Of a stretch of 64,000 bases of DNA, positions 21,424 through 30,265 are shown one piece after another. The number at the start of each line of letters is the position of its first letter. Position 1 is the first letter of the stretch. The notes under the pieces were generated by a model. It was not told where the DNA came from and did not search any database. It was given only the letters and a program-made list of their open reading frames with translations. The translations under genes and the position numbers were made by a program. Source of the stretch: a virus; IMG/VR virus record IMGVR_UViG_3300033153_016044, positions 33,730-97,729 of that record. The stretch is one strand, 5' to 3'.

Positions 21424-21424
21424 G

Positions 21425-22639
21425 TTATTCTCTCCTACCCTGCAGGGTTCCTCCCGGCTTCTTATCAACTACGCGCTTACCAGTAAAGCCATCTGGTCTG
21501 CGAGCCTTTTTAAATACCACATCCTGCGAACCTATTACTCTTCTGGAATTACCATCCGACCTTAGGTCCTGCTCAGATATTACTCCGTACTTCTTAATCT
21601 TTCCTCTTTGATGAGCCAAGAACTTTTTCTGCAGTGGACCATTCAGGTCATTAACCTCAGCGGTAGTGGGCACATATGTATCTTTTGCTATGCCCATCTT
21701 GGCTGACCTATTCATATCCGCCTGAGCCTGAGGGTTAGTAATAATGCCAACTTCAGAATGTCTCCAGATTCTCTTGCTTCCAGTCTTACCTATATTGCTC
21801 TTGCCAGACTCTGTGTCTTTCATCTTTCTCTTTTTCGCCTGGTCCTCGAACCATTTATCTAAGGCTTCGTCATCATCTATTACATCTTGGCTTGGCCTAT
21901 CCATTGATTCATATGCAACATCATAGACCTGACTCCAATAAACTAACGCGTCCTGGTCGTTGGTTAACTCCTTTAGTGGCTTTCCGAATAGGTCCCCAGA
22001 TGCCTTGTATGCTGCCCATCTGAATCTCCAATTGGAAGACCTCGCCATTTCTCTTATCTGACCAACGGTAGTTTGTTTCTTATTAAAGACGGCAATGGTG
22101 GCATTCCTAATTAGCTTGTCATCTATTTCATTTAGGAAGTCTTCCCACTCAGGCCAGTATCTTTTGTCAGGGCTCCTATATAGAGAGGAGAAGATTGATG
22201 CATTAACTCTCTGCGTTCCGGCGTATGTCTCAAGAGAGTTAGTGAAGTGATTTGACTTTATATGTTCTTTCTTATTCAGCTCTTTTGTTAGTGTGTTCTT
22301 TAGCTTAAGGCTTAGCTTCTTCTCTCTCTTGCTAATATCTTCACCTAAAGTTTCATTAATTCTAGAGAGGCTAATCTTTAAGTTCTGAATTTCCTTATTA
22401 TCCTTCTTTGTCCAGACGCCACATGTTTCCAAAAAAACAGCAAGCTCGCTAGAAGGCATGAGATTATTCTCTCTACCCTCAGCTAAAGCTTGCTCGTATA
22501 TAAATTCAATCCAGATTTTGTCTTGTAATTCCAGGTCTTTTGAGATAAGAATTTTTTTCCTATTCTTACTGTCCTCGATACTAACATACCGTCTACCCCA
22601 CAGTATATTATTTAATAGCTTCGAAGTCTCCGCTTTCAT
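21425..22639 (-). CDS. Putative tail assembly protein, 404 aa
   Basis: First gene after the tail tube. The N-terminal half has GRRYVSIEDSKNRKKIL and then ELAVFLETCGVWTKKDNKEI, similar to the W-x-EI segment of the 232-aa protein nearer the tape measure. Both may be chaperone paralogues. The middle contains a Trp-rich segment (SSNWRFRWAAYKASGD) and an acidic DDDEALDKWFEDQ, and the C-terminus is basic. ATG 22639 has AGGAGG five nt upstream; an adjacent GTG at 22642 is the alternative. Confidence 0.5.
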   Translation of the reverse strand: MKAETSKLLNNILWGRRYVSIEDSKNRKKILISKDLELQDKIWIEFIYEQALAEGRENNLMPSSELAVFLETCGVWTKKDNKEIQNLKISLSRINETLGEDISKREKKLSLKLKNTLTKELNKKEHIKSNHFTNSLETYAGTQRVNASIFSSLYRSPDKRYWPEWEDFLNEIDDKLIRNATIAVFNKKQTTVGQIREMARSSNWRFRWAAYKASGDLFGKPLKELTNDQDALVYWSQVYDVAYESMDRPSQDVIDDDEALDKWFEDQAKKRKMKDTESGKSNIGKTGSKRIWRHSEVGIITNPQAQADMNRSAKMGIAKDTYVPTTAEVNDLNGPLQKKFLAHQRGKIKKYGVISEQDLRSDGNSRRVIGSQDVVFKKARRPDGFTGKRVVDKKPGGTLQGRRE

Positions 22640-22661
22640 CACCGCCTCCTAAAAGGCAAAA

Positions 22662-22688
22662 GGGGGACGAGCTTACACCTCGCCCCCC
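22662..22688 (-). terminator. Intrinsic terminator after the tail tube gene
   Basis: On the minus strand GGGGGGCGAG pairs with CTCGTCCCCC around a 7-nt loop and is followed by TTTTGCCTTTT. It lies 19 nt past the tail tube stop and would give this highly expressed gene its own 3' end. Confidence 0.8.
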
Positions 22689-22706
22689 CCTGTTCCATAT
22701 TCTTTA

Positions 22707-23840
22707 TTAGCTGAATGTGCTATGAGTAATAGTCAAATCGTTGAAGTTACTATAGTTGTAAGTAACTGTCATGTTACCTCCACCAGCTTCACCACCAGCC
22801 ATGTCAACAGACTGCAGGCGGTTCTTGGTGCCAAGGTTAATGTTCAGCCCCTCACACAAGCAAACAATGATTTCTTCATTGACCGTGTTGTTGGTTCTAT
22901 TACAATCCAAATCCTCAAAAGCGACAGCATCAATGAAGTCACCCTGAGACGTCACAACTTCAACAGAAGTGGTTACCTCAAGAGGGAATGTAACGAACTT
23001 AGTGAATGGTCTCTTCTTGCCAAGCTCGAAGATATCCTCACGACCAAGGTCGCTAGAGATTGTAATGGTCTGAATGTGCTCAACAATACCAGCCAGTGTT
23101 CCAGACGAACTAACGCCAGGAATCTGAGTAGGTAGTCTAGAACAATCTAGGTCAAAGCTCTCACGTCTCTGAACACCGGAACCAATAACCTGAGCATCCT
23201 CTAGGTTCTGGAACTGAAGTCCACCGGGGAAGCCCACGGGAGTAGCAGCATCAGATGCGCCCTCAGCAGGCAGTGCATCAGCAGCGCCAGTAACACCTTC
23301 GTAATCAGCCCAAATCTTATCGTTACCTACCAGAGTAATAGACTCTGTGAAGTTACCATCGACTGGGAAGGTATAGTTGACGGAACTAATGAACATTCCG
23401 GAACCAAGAACCATCGAGATTGGGTTTCCAGAAGCTCTAGTCTGCGTATCAGAATAGATGCTAATTGCGACGTCAGTCTGGTAATCAGCAGTTCTATCTG
23501 TTAGTAGAGTAGTTCCTCGCTCAGTAGCCATGAACCAAAGAGGTTTCGTTCCATCAAGAACCTTCTCAACGGTAACCTCAATCTCAGGCTCTGCTTCAAT
23601 GAACTCATAAATCTCCAACTGACCAAGCTCAAACACTTGCTCAAAGTTGAATGTAGTAGTCATACCAACAGACTGTGCTCCACGAGCAACTTCCCAAAGG
23701 GGCTGGTTTCTGACTCCCGTAATTTCTACGTCTACGCCAGGCTGGATAACCACAACTTCGTTAGTTGGGTCGGCTCCACCACCTGCGTTATTTTTAAAGG
23801 CCACACTGTGTATGGCATAGAAAACTCTTTGATTTGGAAT
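22707..23840 (-). CDS. Major tail tube protein, apparent ATT start
   Basis: About 377 residues. The early motif GAQSVGMTTTFNFEQVFELG and the phrase LGQLEIYEFIE are typical of phage tail tube proteins. The gene lies between neck and tape-measure genes. The first conventional start is GTG at 23804, which has no ribosome site. The frame is open 12 codons further, to an ATT at 23838-23840, directly after an in-frame TAA. That ATT has GGAG with an ideal 8-nt spacer, and the added residues read PNQRVFYAIHS, which resembles tail tube N-termini. I therefore infer initiation at AUU. Single-copy tube assignment is good; the start is an inference. Confidence 0.8.
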   Translation of the reverse strand: MPNQRVFYAIHSVAFKNNAGGGADPTNEVVVIQPGVDVEITGVRNQPLWEVARGAQSVGMTTTFNFEQVFELGQLEIYEFIEAEPEIEVTVEKVLDGTKPLWFMATERGTTLLTDRTADYQTDVAISIYSDTQTRASGNPISMVLGSGMFISSVNYTFPVDGNFTESITLVGNDKIWADYEGVTGAADALPAEGASDAATPVGFPGGLQFQNLEDAQVIGSGVQRRESFDLDCSRLPTQIPGVSSSGTLAGIVEHIQTITISSDLGREDIFELGKKRPFTKFVTFPLEVTTSVEVVTSQGDFIDAVAFEDLDCNRTNNTVNEEIIVCLCEGLNINLGTKNRLQSVDMAGGEAGGGNMTVTYNYSNFNDLTITHSTFS

Positions 23841-23868
23841 TTAATCTTCTCCATTGGTAGCTAAGGAA

Positions 23869-24546
23869 TTATTCCTTCCTAGGTCTACTCTCTACGGAAT
23901 CGCGAATTAATATCCACTCACTGAGTAACTTTGCGCCTTTACTTAAGTTACACGATTCACATGCTATCGTAACATTATTAATACAATTTTGGCCGGCTCT
24001 TGATAAAGGAATAATGTGGTCTATAGTTAATTTAACTTCAACTTTTCCACAATACTCACAATACGGATGCCGGGCTAACAACTCTTCTATCTGTTTAAAG
24101 CTCAGGGTATTATTGCCATTTATTCTTGCCCACTCTCTTGTTCTGTGTGAGCTGGCTTTACTTTGGTTCCTAGCACGCTCAAGATTATTATGATACCAAG
24201 ACTTCCAGTAATCTCTAATCCTTTGCCTATTAAGCTTTACGTATTCCTTATGTCTCTCTGAGATATATTCTTTATTATTAATACGCCAGGCCTTATCCTG
24301 CTGAGCTTTCTTTACCTTAGCTTCAGGCCTCTGTCTTAGTTCAGAACGACGTTTAAGAATCTCATCATTATTTTCTTGGTAATGGTTCCTAACTCTAGCA
24401 ATTACCTTTTCTTGATTGGCTAAGTAATATTCCTTATTGCAGGCTTTACACTTAGGCTGACGTCCATCGGTTTTATTGCGAGCATTCTTAGCAAACTTAT
24501 CTAACTGCTTTGCTTTGAAGCATCTCGTGCATTTCTTAACGCGCAT
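23869..24546 (-). CDS. Free-standing HNH endonuclease
   Basis: A 225-residue HNH nuclease of the homing type. The N-terminus has a CTRCF...CKAC zinc knuckle. The centre is very basic, with repeated NxE/RxR segments likely to contact DNA. The C-terminal HNH core reads YCEYCG, then TIDHIIPLS, then NNVTIACESCNLSKG, with both zinc CxxC pairs intact. It is inserted between a neck gene and the tail tube gene and has its own GGTGTAT promoter motif 30-40 nt upstream. This looks like a mobile insertion that stays autonomous. No intron is visible around it. Confidence 0.93.
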   Translation of the reverse strand: MRVKKCTRCFKAKQLDKFAKNARNKTDGRQPKCKACNKEYYLANQEKVIARVRNHYQENNDEILKRRSELRQRPEAKVKKAQQDKAWRINNKEYISERHKEYVKLNRQRIRDYWKSWYHNNLERARNQSKASSHRTREWARINGNNTLSFKQIEELLARHPYCEYCGKVEVKLTIDHIIPLSRAGQNCINNVTIACESCNLSKGAKLLSEWILIRDSVESRPRKE

Positions 24547-24574
24547 AGAATATTCGACCGTCCTTTCCTACTAT

Positions 24575-24584
24575 ATAATACACC
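24575..24584 (-). promoter_or_regulatory. GGTGTAT late-type promoter (HNH gene)
   Basis: The minus strand reads GGTGTATTATATAG in the gap between the 308-aa gene and the HNH gene. It is one of seven intergenic copies of this motif on the leftward strand. Confidence 0.6.
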
Positions 24585-24586
24585 GC

Positions 24587-25513
24587 CTAGAAGTTCGGAT
24601 ACACCCTTATAAGAAAATTAATCTGTGTTCTTTCAATATTATAAAAAGGAGTGACTCTCCTGGAATCAATCTCGTCAATATAGATGCGTCTCCAGAAATG
24701 AGGACTACCCAAGTTGGCAAGCGTATCATAACTACTGAATGCTAGATTCTTATCGTTACGATAATCAAGGGGATAAGGAGCTGTATTAAAGTCTATGCCT
24801 AAGGCGACAACATGTTCTTGTGAACCAACCAAATCTTCTATCTGGTCCCTAGTATAGTCATCCCTAGCCCATACGATAAGGGAGCCTTGTAGGTCTAGCC
24901 TGTTCGATGCGTTACCTAGCTCATAAGAGTCATAGCTCATTTGGGTTACGTCAATCATTACCATAGGAAGAGTTCTGCTGTTCTCTTCTGGGAACGTTAT
25001 AACTCCTGTCTGGTATGGGTTGTCTTTATATGCAGTTTCAAAATAGAATTCTTTTTGTTCATTCTCAAACGTCGCAGCTAGGGCAACCGTTATTTCTTTA
25101 TAGGAGAACTCTCCCTGAACAGTCGACGTCAGGGTAATGGGGGTGTCAAATATGACACGTCCGTTACGGTAGTCTAGAGCGTGTGAGAAGGCCGGATTAA
25201 AGCCCGGGGCTGCTGAGTCCTTTGGGTAGAATACACCGTCCACAGTGACCCCTGAGGCGACGAGAGGGGGTGTTGTTGTTGACTCTGTAGGTATGATTCC
25301 GCTCTCGTGAACCCACTCTTTAAATGCCGATTGCCAGACCCTCCCATCTGCATAGGAAAAGTCCGATACATTAATCATCTCACTTATATCTCTGCTGTAA
25401 ACATCAGTCTCGCCAGTAGATACGTCTGTGAAAAATCCATCCTTAAGGAATAGGTTATTCAGCCATAGGTCAAGGTTTGATTTGACCAAAGCTTTGCGTC
25501 TTAATCTCGGCAT
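24587..25513 (-). CDS. Neck/tail-completion region structural protein, 308 aa
   Basis: An unrecognised virion-type protein ending in RVYPNF. It follows the 258-aa gene with a 1-nt gap and is the last neck-region gene before the HNH insertion and tail tube. Position between head-tail connectors and tube suggests tail terminator or tail completion. Long beta-rich stretches dominate, with VTVDGVFY and ALDYRNGRVIF. No diagnostic motif was found. Confidence 0.55.
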   Translation of the reverse strand: MPRLRRKALVKSNLDLWLNNLFLKDGFFTDVSTGETDVYSRDISEMINVSDFSYADGRVWQSAFKEWVHESGIIPTESTTTPPLVASGVTVDGVFYPKDSAAPGFNPAFSHALDYRNGRVIFDTPITLTSTVQGEFSYKEITVALAATFENEQKEFYFETAYKDNPYQTGVITFPEENSRTLPMVMIDVTQMSYDSYELGNASNRLDLQGSLIVWARDDYTRDQIEDLVGSQEHVVALGIDFNTAPYPLDYRNDKNLAFSSYDTLANLGSPHFWRRIYIDEIDSRRVTPFYNIERTQINFLIRVYPNF

Positions 25514-25514
25514 A

Positions 25515-26291
25515 TTAACCCTCCACGATACTGTTTCTGATACTCTTTGCTATTTTGTTTTTAAATGCTGCGGACCTTAAGGACTTACCTATCTCAGCTA
25601 GTAGCTTACCAAAGGTGTTAGCTCGCCCCCTGCCGCGAAATGTAAATTGCTGTGCAGGAATCTTCAGCTTACCTACGGGGACCATGTGTCCAAGTCCGGT
25701 TCTAGAGAAGTTAGGATTAAAGTCAGGTCCTCCAGTTACGAAGGCAAACTCTGTTTCACCATCTGGGTATTCTCTTGTCTGCTCAGTGGGGACGCCATCT
25801 ATGAGATTTTGCATCCATGAGATTTGAAAATCTGAATCCCCTCTCTTTCGAGATATATATGTTGACCTAAAGTTATTAAAGAAACTATCTAAATTAATCG
25901 TATATGTAATTCTTCCGAAGTTACCAGCTCTAGCCTTTCTAAAAGAAGACGATAGTGCTGCGATTCCTTTTCCTTTAATAGGCCTAAGCAATGTCCAGGC
26001 AGCATCTTCACCAGCATACTTTTGCGTTGATGGTCTGCCGGCCTGACTTCCTGTAGATGACTGACCAATTCCAAGAAAGCCAACCAGGTCATCCCCACCT
26101 TCGGGACCTCTGTCTGGTCTGAATAAATCTTGGTTATTATTAACAGTCTTTTCTATTTGACTTAGTGCTAAGTTCTCCACTGAAGCCTTTAGCTTCCTAG
26201 AAGAAAGACCTGCGAGTATAGCATCCCTTAAGATTTTTTCTGCTCTGTCCAAGTTTATTGAAGCACTAACTGATTCAGGTATCTTAGCCAT
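25515..26291 (-). CDS. Neck protein, possible tail-completion (gp10-like) role, 258 aa
   Basis: A helical N-terminus (INLDRAEKILRDAIL) is followed by a Gly/Ser-rich middle and a basic C-terminal helix ending KSIRNSIVEG. Such a mix is seen in HK97-gp10-like neck proteins, but the match is by feel rather than motif. It overlaps the stop of the 175-aa gene by one base (TAATG), so the two are coupled. Confidence 0.5.
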   Translation of the reverse strand: MAKIPESVSASINLDRAEKILRDAILAGLSSRKLKASVENLALSQIEKTVNNNQDLFRPDRGPEGGDDLVGFLGIGQSSTGSQAGRPSTQKYAGEDAAWTLLRPIKGKGIAALSSSFRKARAGNFGRITYTINLDSFFNNFRSTYISRKRGDSDFQISWMQNLIDGVPTEQTREYPDGETEFAFVTGGPDFNPNFSRTGLGHMVPVGKLKIPAQQFTFRGRGRANTFGKLLAEIGKSLRSAAFKNKIAKSIRNSIVEG

Positions 26292-26818
26292 TATCTATTA
26301 ACTACCTTCCACCAAGTTATGGCATAGAGAAGAGGAGCTTTACCGAAGCCAGTGCGCTTAGGCTCTCTAAATAGTTCTACGTTAACCTCATCTATAGTCG
26401 CACCAACAGATTGTCTTAGGTGGTCTATCGAAGAGTAAACTGTCTTTGTTCTCACAAAGTTTGCCCCCTTTCTTCCTGGTGCAAAAGTCTCCTGTGTATT
26501 TCGTGTGCTCTCATTAAATGGCTCTTCTGTCCACCTAATGTTTGCCACGTATACTGTTTGATTATTCTCTACTAAGAATCCTTGACCCTTACATGTCTCG
26601 CAAATCTTACCGTTTGTTCCAATGTATCTCTGGTAGGTTGAATTATATTTGCAGTTTACATCTGGGCATGCACTTTTACTAGCAGGAAGATGAATAGTTA
26701 TATCTCTTCCTAGTCCAACCAGCACTGTATCCATAGAGTTTTGAAATGCTGGTTTGAAGTCAATTAGATTGCCAGATGGCAAAGTAGGAAATGATTGAGA
26801 GTTTGGTATTATAGCCAT
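26291..26818 (-). CDS. Neck protein with zinc-knuckle insertion, 175 aa
   Basis: Contains a CPDVNC and CETCKGQG pair around residues 53-80, a likely structural zinc site resembling a DnaJ-type knuckle. The rest is beta-rich. Similar Cys-containing neck proteins are known from large environmental phages. It lies between the probable connector (126 aa) and the 258-aa protein, and a head-tail joining role is likely. All four cysteines of the putative site are present. Confidence 0.55.
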   Translation of the reverse strand: MAIIPNSQSFPTLPSGNLIDFKPAFQNSMDTVLVGLGRDITIHLPASKSACPDVNCKYNSTYQRYIGTNGKICETCKGQGFLVENNQTVYVANIRWTEEPFNESTRNTQETFAPGRKGANFVRTKTVYSSIDHLRQSVGATIDEVNVELFREPKRTGFGKAPLLYAITWWKVVNR

Positions 26819-26823
26819 AAGGA

Positions 26824-27204
26824 TTACCAGATATCATATCCACAAGTTCTTTTAAGTTTTTCTATTATCATTTCTTTTTTGTATGTCGCGCAGGGGCCGT
26901 ATTCGCTATCAAAGAATTTACTTCTAGCGTCTCCCTTTCCTCTATTATCAAGCGCCTGTTCTCCATCCACAACTCTAATGCCGATTTGGTCACTATTTAA
27001 ATCATAGCTAAAGTCTCTCTGAGATAGTAAGCACTCAGACTGCATTAGAACTAAGTCTTCTAGTGTACCGTCCTGTGGTGTAATACATCCGGACGCATCA
27101 ACAACAATTTCATCATTTGTATTAAATAGACACAACTCTCTATTAACTCTTCTTGCGGCCTTCCTTAAGATGGCGAGTAGTTGTGCATCACTAAGTCTTG
27201 GCAT
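26824..27204 (-). CDS. Head-tail connector/adaptor, 126 aa
   Basis: A mostly helical small protein (LSDAQLLAILRKAARRVN) with a central beta segment. This architecture is typical of gp6/gp15-type head-completion adaptors encoded first in the neck cluster. AAGGAG sits 7 nt before the ATG. It follows the fibre block rather than the capsid gene, which is unusual. Family membership is inferred from size, secondary structure and order. Confidence 0.55.
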   Translation of the reverse strand: MPRLSDAQLLAILRKAARRVNRELCLFNTNDEIVVDASGCITPQDGTLEDLVLMQSECLLSQRDFSYDLNSDQIGIRVVDGEQALDNRGKGDARSKFFDSEYGPCATYKKEMIIEKLKRTCGYDIW

Positions 27205-27245
27205 CTTGCATCTCCTTTTCTAAATCTTTCGGTAAATTCAGCCAT
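27165..27245 (-). CDS. Possible 26-aa overlapping leader peptide
   Basis: ATG at 27245 has GAGG six nt upstream and encodes 26 residues (MAEFTERFRKGDARCQDLVM to the end) before a TAA inside the connector gene, overlapping it by 40 nt in another frame. It could couple translation of the connector gene, or be chance. Confidence 0.3.
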   Translation of the reverse strand: MAEFTERFRKGDARCQDLVMHNYSPS

Positions 27246-27271
27246 TACTATCCTCTATTCATTTTGTTATT

Positions 27272-29539
27272 TTAAGTTATAGTATTACCATCTGTAAATC
27301 CAACTCCCTCAATACTCATTGCAATCATGGTTAATTGACTACCTATAGACGTAGGCGTCATTTCCATAAAAATAAAATCTCCTGCATAATAATCAGAAAT
27401 ATCAACTCCTGTAAATTCTGCGACTACAACATTAGACTTATTAGTAGATGGATTTGGCGTTACAATAGGACTACTCGGTGGATTAATAGGTGTAAGGGAA
27501 TCTGTTAGGGCAGCAACACTTATATCTCTTCCTATTGGAACCTTTCCTCCTGCCGGGTCTGCAATAAGATTTTCAACTGTCTCTGCCGGAACATAAAGCA
27601 TTTCGATAGTGCTTGTACCACCACTAGAGTGAAAGCCATAATACAACTTTATAGTAACAGGATGGGCCGTACATGTTCCTTGTGGTATAATCAGAAAAGA
27701 CTCAACCGTATCTCCTGTATTATCTAACTTCCCCTTTTCAAGCTTCTGGTTCCACCCTGTCCCTCCTGCTCCTAAATCAATATCACTATTAGTTAAATTA
27801 GTGCCTTGCCACTTTACCTGAGATACATCAACATTTTTCGTCCACATAGCAAGACCTTTAGCTAAACGATTACCTCGATTATTAATCGTTGTATGAGAAG
27901 GTATCAGCTTCATCCTTTCAAGTACAGGTGCTGTAGTTATGGTAGTGGCAATTCTTACACGCATCCAGTGACCTAAAGTTCCGTTAATAGTCGTCTCAGG
28001 CCAAGTAGTACTCCCATCAATTCCTACAAATATTGATTCATCGCTACTTGCTCTAATAAATACATTATTAGCATATCTATACCCTTCTTCATTACTTACC
28101 GCCATTACATTAATTTCTGTCCAAGTATTTGCTGCTGTTTGAATTTCCCAAATATAAGTTCCACCAACACCTGCAATAGTTTGGTCTAACTCAACTCCCC
28201 AGGATTTAAGTTTATTCCCCGTATTATCTGTCCGGTTAGTACACCAAAGAATGCTGTGCCCCGCCGTTAAGCCTTGAAAAGAAAAAGTAGAACCCGACTT
28301 GCTTTCTGCTTCTACTGATTCATCAACAAACGTACTTCCATTATTACTTGGACTTGCTGTATTATCAGTTGTTAACACGGTATTATTTTTAGAATAGCTA
28401 ATTCCCTCTCCAGCACTCCATCCACTTCCAAACTCTGGATGACCGATGGCCATCTTTGCTCCCCACAATTGCCAAGTAGCATTTTCTGTGTCATCAGACT
28501 TAGTAAAAAATGTCCATGCGTGGTCAGCATCAAACCATGTATCAGGAATACTAAACTTTGGCTCCATATGGAGAGATAGACGAACAGTACCCGTAGCTCC
28601 TGTTAATCCTGAATCAATAAGAATATTAAAGGTAGATGCTTCAAATAAACCCCCCGTTACTCGCACGTCCGCAGAATTATCTGAAATGCGAAGGGCATTT
28701 GTCATATTAAATAGGTTAACACCAATACCAATAAATATAGCGTCCAACACTTGTACGCCAGTTGTTATTGTTGGGGCTCCCATATTAGGATGAATGATTT
28801 GTCCTCTTGCTCCACCACTAAGCCTAATACCTACTGCCACTGCTCCAGCAGTTCCGGGTACATGGCACGAATCAAGTGCTAGAACACCCGCAGTAGCCTC
28901 AATGATAGCATCACAATCTCCGGTCCCGTATCGAACTTCACTTGCGATAAGTTTGCCCGCGCCACTAAGCCGCAAACCAACACCATTCGCACCAGCGCCA
29001 TTCAATGTTATATTTAATATCGTAGCAACCCCGGCAGCAGCAGTCACGGATACCGCTGGCACTGCATCAGTTGTCATCGTAACTGTGAATCCGTCTAACT
29101 TTCCTCCTGCGGCTACTGTCACCCTAGTTCCAGTAACTGCCGCACCGCTAATAGTGGTAACCGTCCAGCCACCCTCAGACTGCAATACGACATCAGTAGG
29201 AACACTTAAGCCGCTCTCAGCGTATGTGCCTGGTCTCACGATTACAGCATCACCAGGCGCAGCAGCAGCAAGCGCGGCGGCAATCGTCAAATACGGAAGG
29301 TCAAGCCGATTAGGTAATGCTGTTCCATTATCTCCAGCCTTGTCTACCCAATTGATATTCGTAGTGGTTAAAACTGCAGTGGCTATTACTCCCGTTAAAG
29401 AAGCTTGGTCCACAAACGTTGGATTATTTTGGTCACTCCAAGCAAGCACTTGGCCTGGCCCTCCAACAACTACAGTAGTACTATCACCATCTGTGAATGC
29501 CATTAGTCCACTAGTTGCGCTTTCTCCTTGCCATGTCAT
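27272..29539 (-). CDS. Fibre/spike protein with parallel beta-helix, 755 aa
   Basis: The N-terminus (TDGDSTTVVVGGPGQVLAWS) is followed by LDLPYLTIAAALAAAAPGDAVIVRPGTY at about residues 87-115. That is the classic entry to a pectate-lyase-type right-handed beta-helix (DUF1565-like), with repeating hydrophobic rungs to about residue 320. The C-terminal half is beta-rich and may be a binding head. The start at 29539 (TAATG overlap with the upstream stop) is preferred over a GTG 10 codons earlier that would overlap the upstream coding end. It belongs to the 12-kb fibre block between capsid and neck genes. Confidence 0.7.
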   Translation of the reverse strand: MTWQGESATSGLMAFTDGDSTTVVVGGPGQVLAWSDQNNPTFVDQASLTGVIATAVLTTTNINWVDKAGDNGTALPNRLDLPYLTIAAALAAAAPGDAVIVRPGTYAESGLSVPTDVVLQSEGGWTVTTISGAAVTGTRVTVAAGGKLDGFTVTMTTDAVPAVSVTAAAGVATILNITLNGAGANGVGLRLSGAGKLIASEVRYGTGDCDAIIEATAGVLALDSCHVPGTAGAVAVGIRLSGGARGQIIHPNMGAPTITTGVQVLDAIFIGIGVNLFNMTNALRISDNSADVRVTGGLFEASTFNILIDSGLTGATGTVRLSLHMEPKFSIPDTWFDADHAWTFFTKSDDTENATWQLWGAKMAIGHPEFGSGWSAGEGISYSKNNTVLTTDNTASPSNNGSTFVDESVEAESKSGSTFSFQGLTAGHSILWCTNRTDNTGNKLKSWGVELDQTIAGVGGTYIWEIQTAANTWTEINVMAVSNEEGYRYANNVFIRASSDESIFVGIDGSTTWPETTINGTLGHWMRVRIATTITTAPVLERMKLIPSHTTINNRGNRLAKGLAMWTKNVDVSQVKWQGTNLTNSDIDLGAGGTGWNQKLEKGKLDNTGDTVESFLIIPQGTCTAHPVTIKLYYGFHSSGGTSTIEMLYVPAETVENLIADPAGGKVPIGRDISVAALTDSLTPINPPSSPIVTPNPSTNKSNVVVAEFTGVDISDYYAGDFIFMEMTPTSIGSQLTMIAMSIEGVGFTDGNTIT

Positions 29540-30240
29540 TAGATTATATTCCACTCCGTTCCGTTCCACAGAAGACAGTATGCCTGATAATTCTGTGCTA
29601 ACAGAACCGTAGATACTCCATCTATAGTAACTCCACTACTGGGGGCTATAGTTATATTATTAGTATTTGCACTACCGTCTCCATCTTTGATTATTAATTC
29701 TTGTCCGAAGAGTGGAACGCTAGGTAGATTTACGGTTGTAGGACCACCTGTCTTTACTATTACTCTATTATTATCTGAATCTAGATTTATTATAGTTCCA
29801 GATGTAAAAATTTCTATCTCATTTGAAGGCTTCTTCCACTGTAGAAAATTTCCACTTGAGATACCGAGGAACTGCCCAGGTATTCCAATTGGAAATCTTA
29901 ACCACGATGGCCCTGCTCCAGACGCAACAATTATATCTCCAACTACAGGAGATGCCACCACTGTATCAAGGTGAACAGAAGATAGTAGATTATGTGGACC
30001 AATTCCACTAGCGCCTGCACCAGATGCAGACGGAGCCCACTGACTTCCATCAAACGTCAGTACATCACCAAACACAGGGATGGCAGTAGAAACTGACTGC
30101 CCCTGTAGTCCAATGACTAGTAAATTATCTATAGGACCAGTAACATCTCCGTTAGGAAATTCCCAATCTGTTCTTGCAATACCTCCGCCAATATTGATGG
30201 TCCAAAAAGCACCACTTGGAGCGTACCCTGCCCAGGACAT
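29539..30240 (-). CDS. Fibre-type protein with HxLLSxxHxDT and C-terminal IKD modules, 233 aa
   Basis: Two modules are shared with neighbours. The first is HNLLSSVHLDT followed by GDIIVASG and a Trp-ending GQFLGISSGNFLQW unit (residues about 85-145). The second is a C-terminal module GQELIIKDGDG...IDG...LLWNGTEWNII (about 180-233). Similar modules occur in phage tail and head fibres. GAGGAGG precedes the ATG. It may trimerise through the C-terminal module, which is an inference. Confidence 0.65.
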   Translation of the reverse strand: MSWAGYAPSGAFWTINIGGGIARTDWEFPNGDVTGPIDNLLVIGLQGQSVSTAIPVFGDVLTFDGSQWAPSASGAGASGIGPHNLLSSVHLDTVVASPVVGDIIVASGAGPSWLRFPIGIPGQFLGISSGNFLQWKKPSNEIEIFTSGTIINLDSDNNRVIVKTGGPTTVNLPSVPLFGQELIIKDGDGSANTNNITIAPSSGVTIDGVSTVLLAQNYQAYCLLWNGTEWNII

Positions 30241-30265
30241 ATGTCCTCCTCTTAGCTAAAATAGA

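Noticed and set aside
24590-24600. Eighth GGTGTAT promoter at the end of the 308-aa gene
   Set aside because: The word lies in the codons for Val-Tyr-Pro and is followed by CC, not an AT-rich stretch. Similar in-gene words occur near 7719 and 25233.
28794-29612. 272-codon plus-strand frame antisense to the beta-helix gene
   Set aside because: Low-complexity Pro/Ala/Val product, opposite a well-supported coding region.
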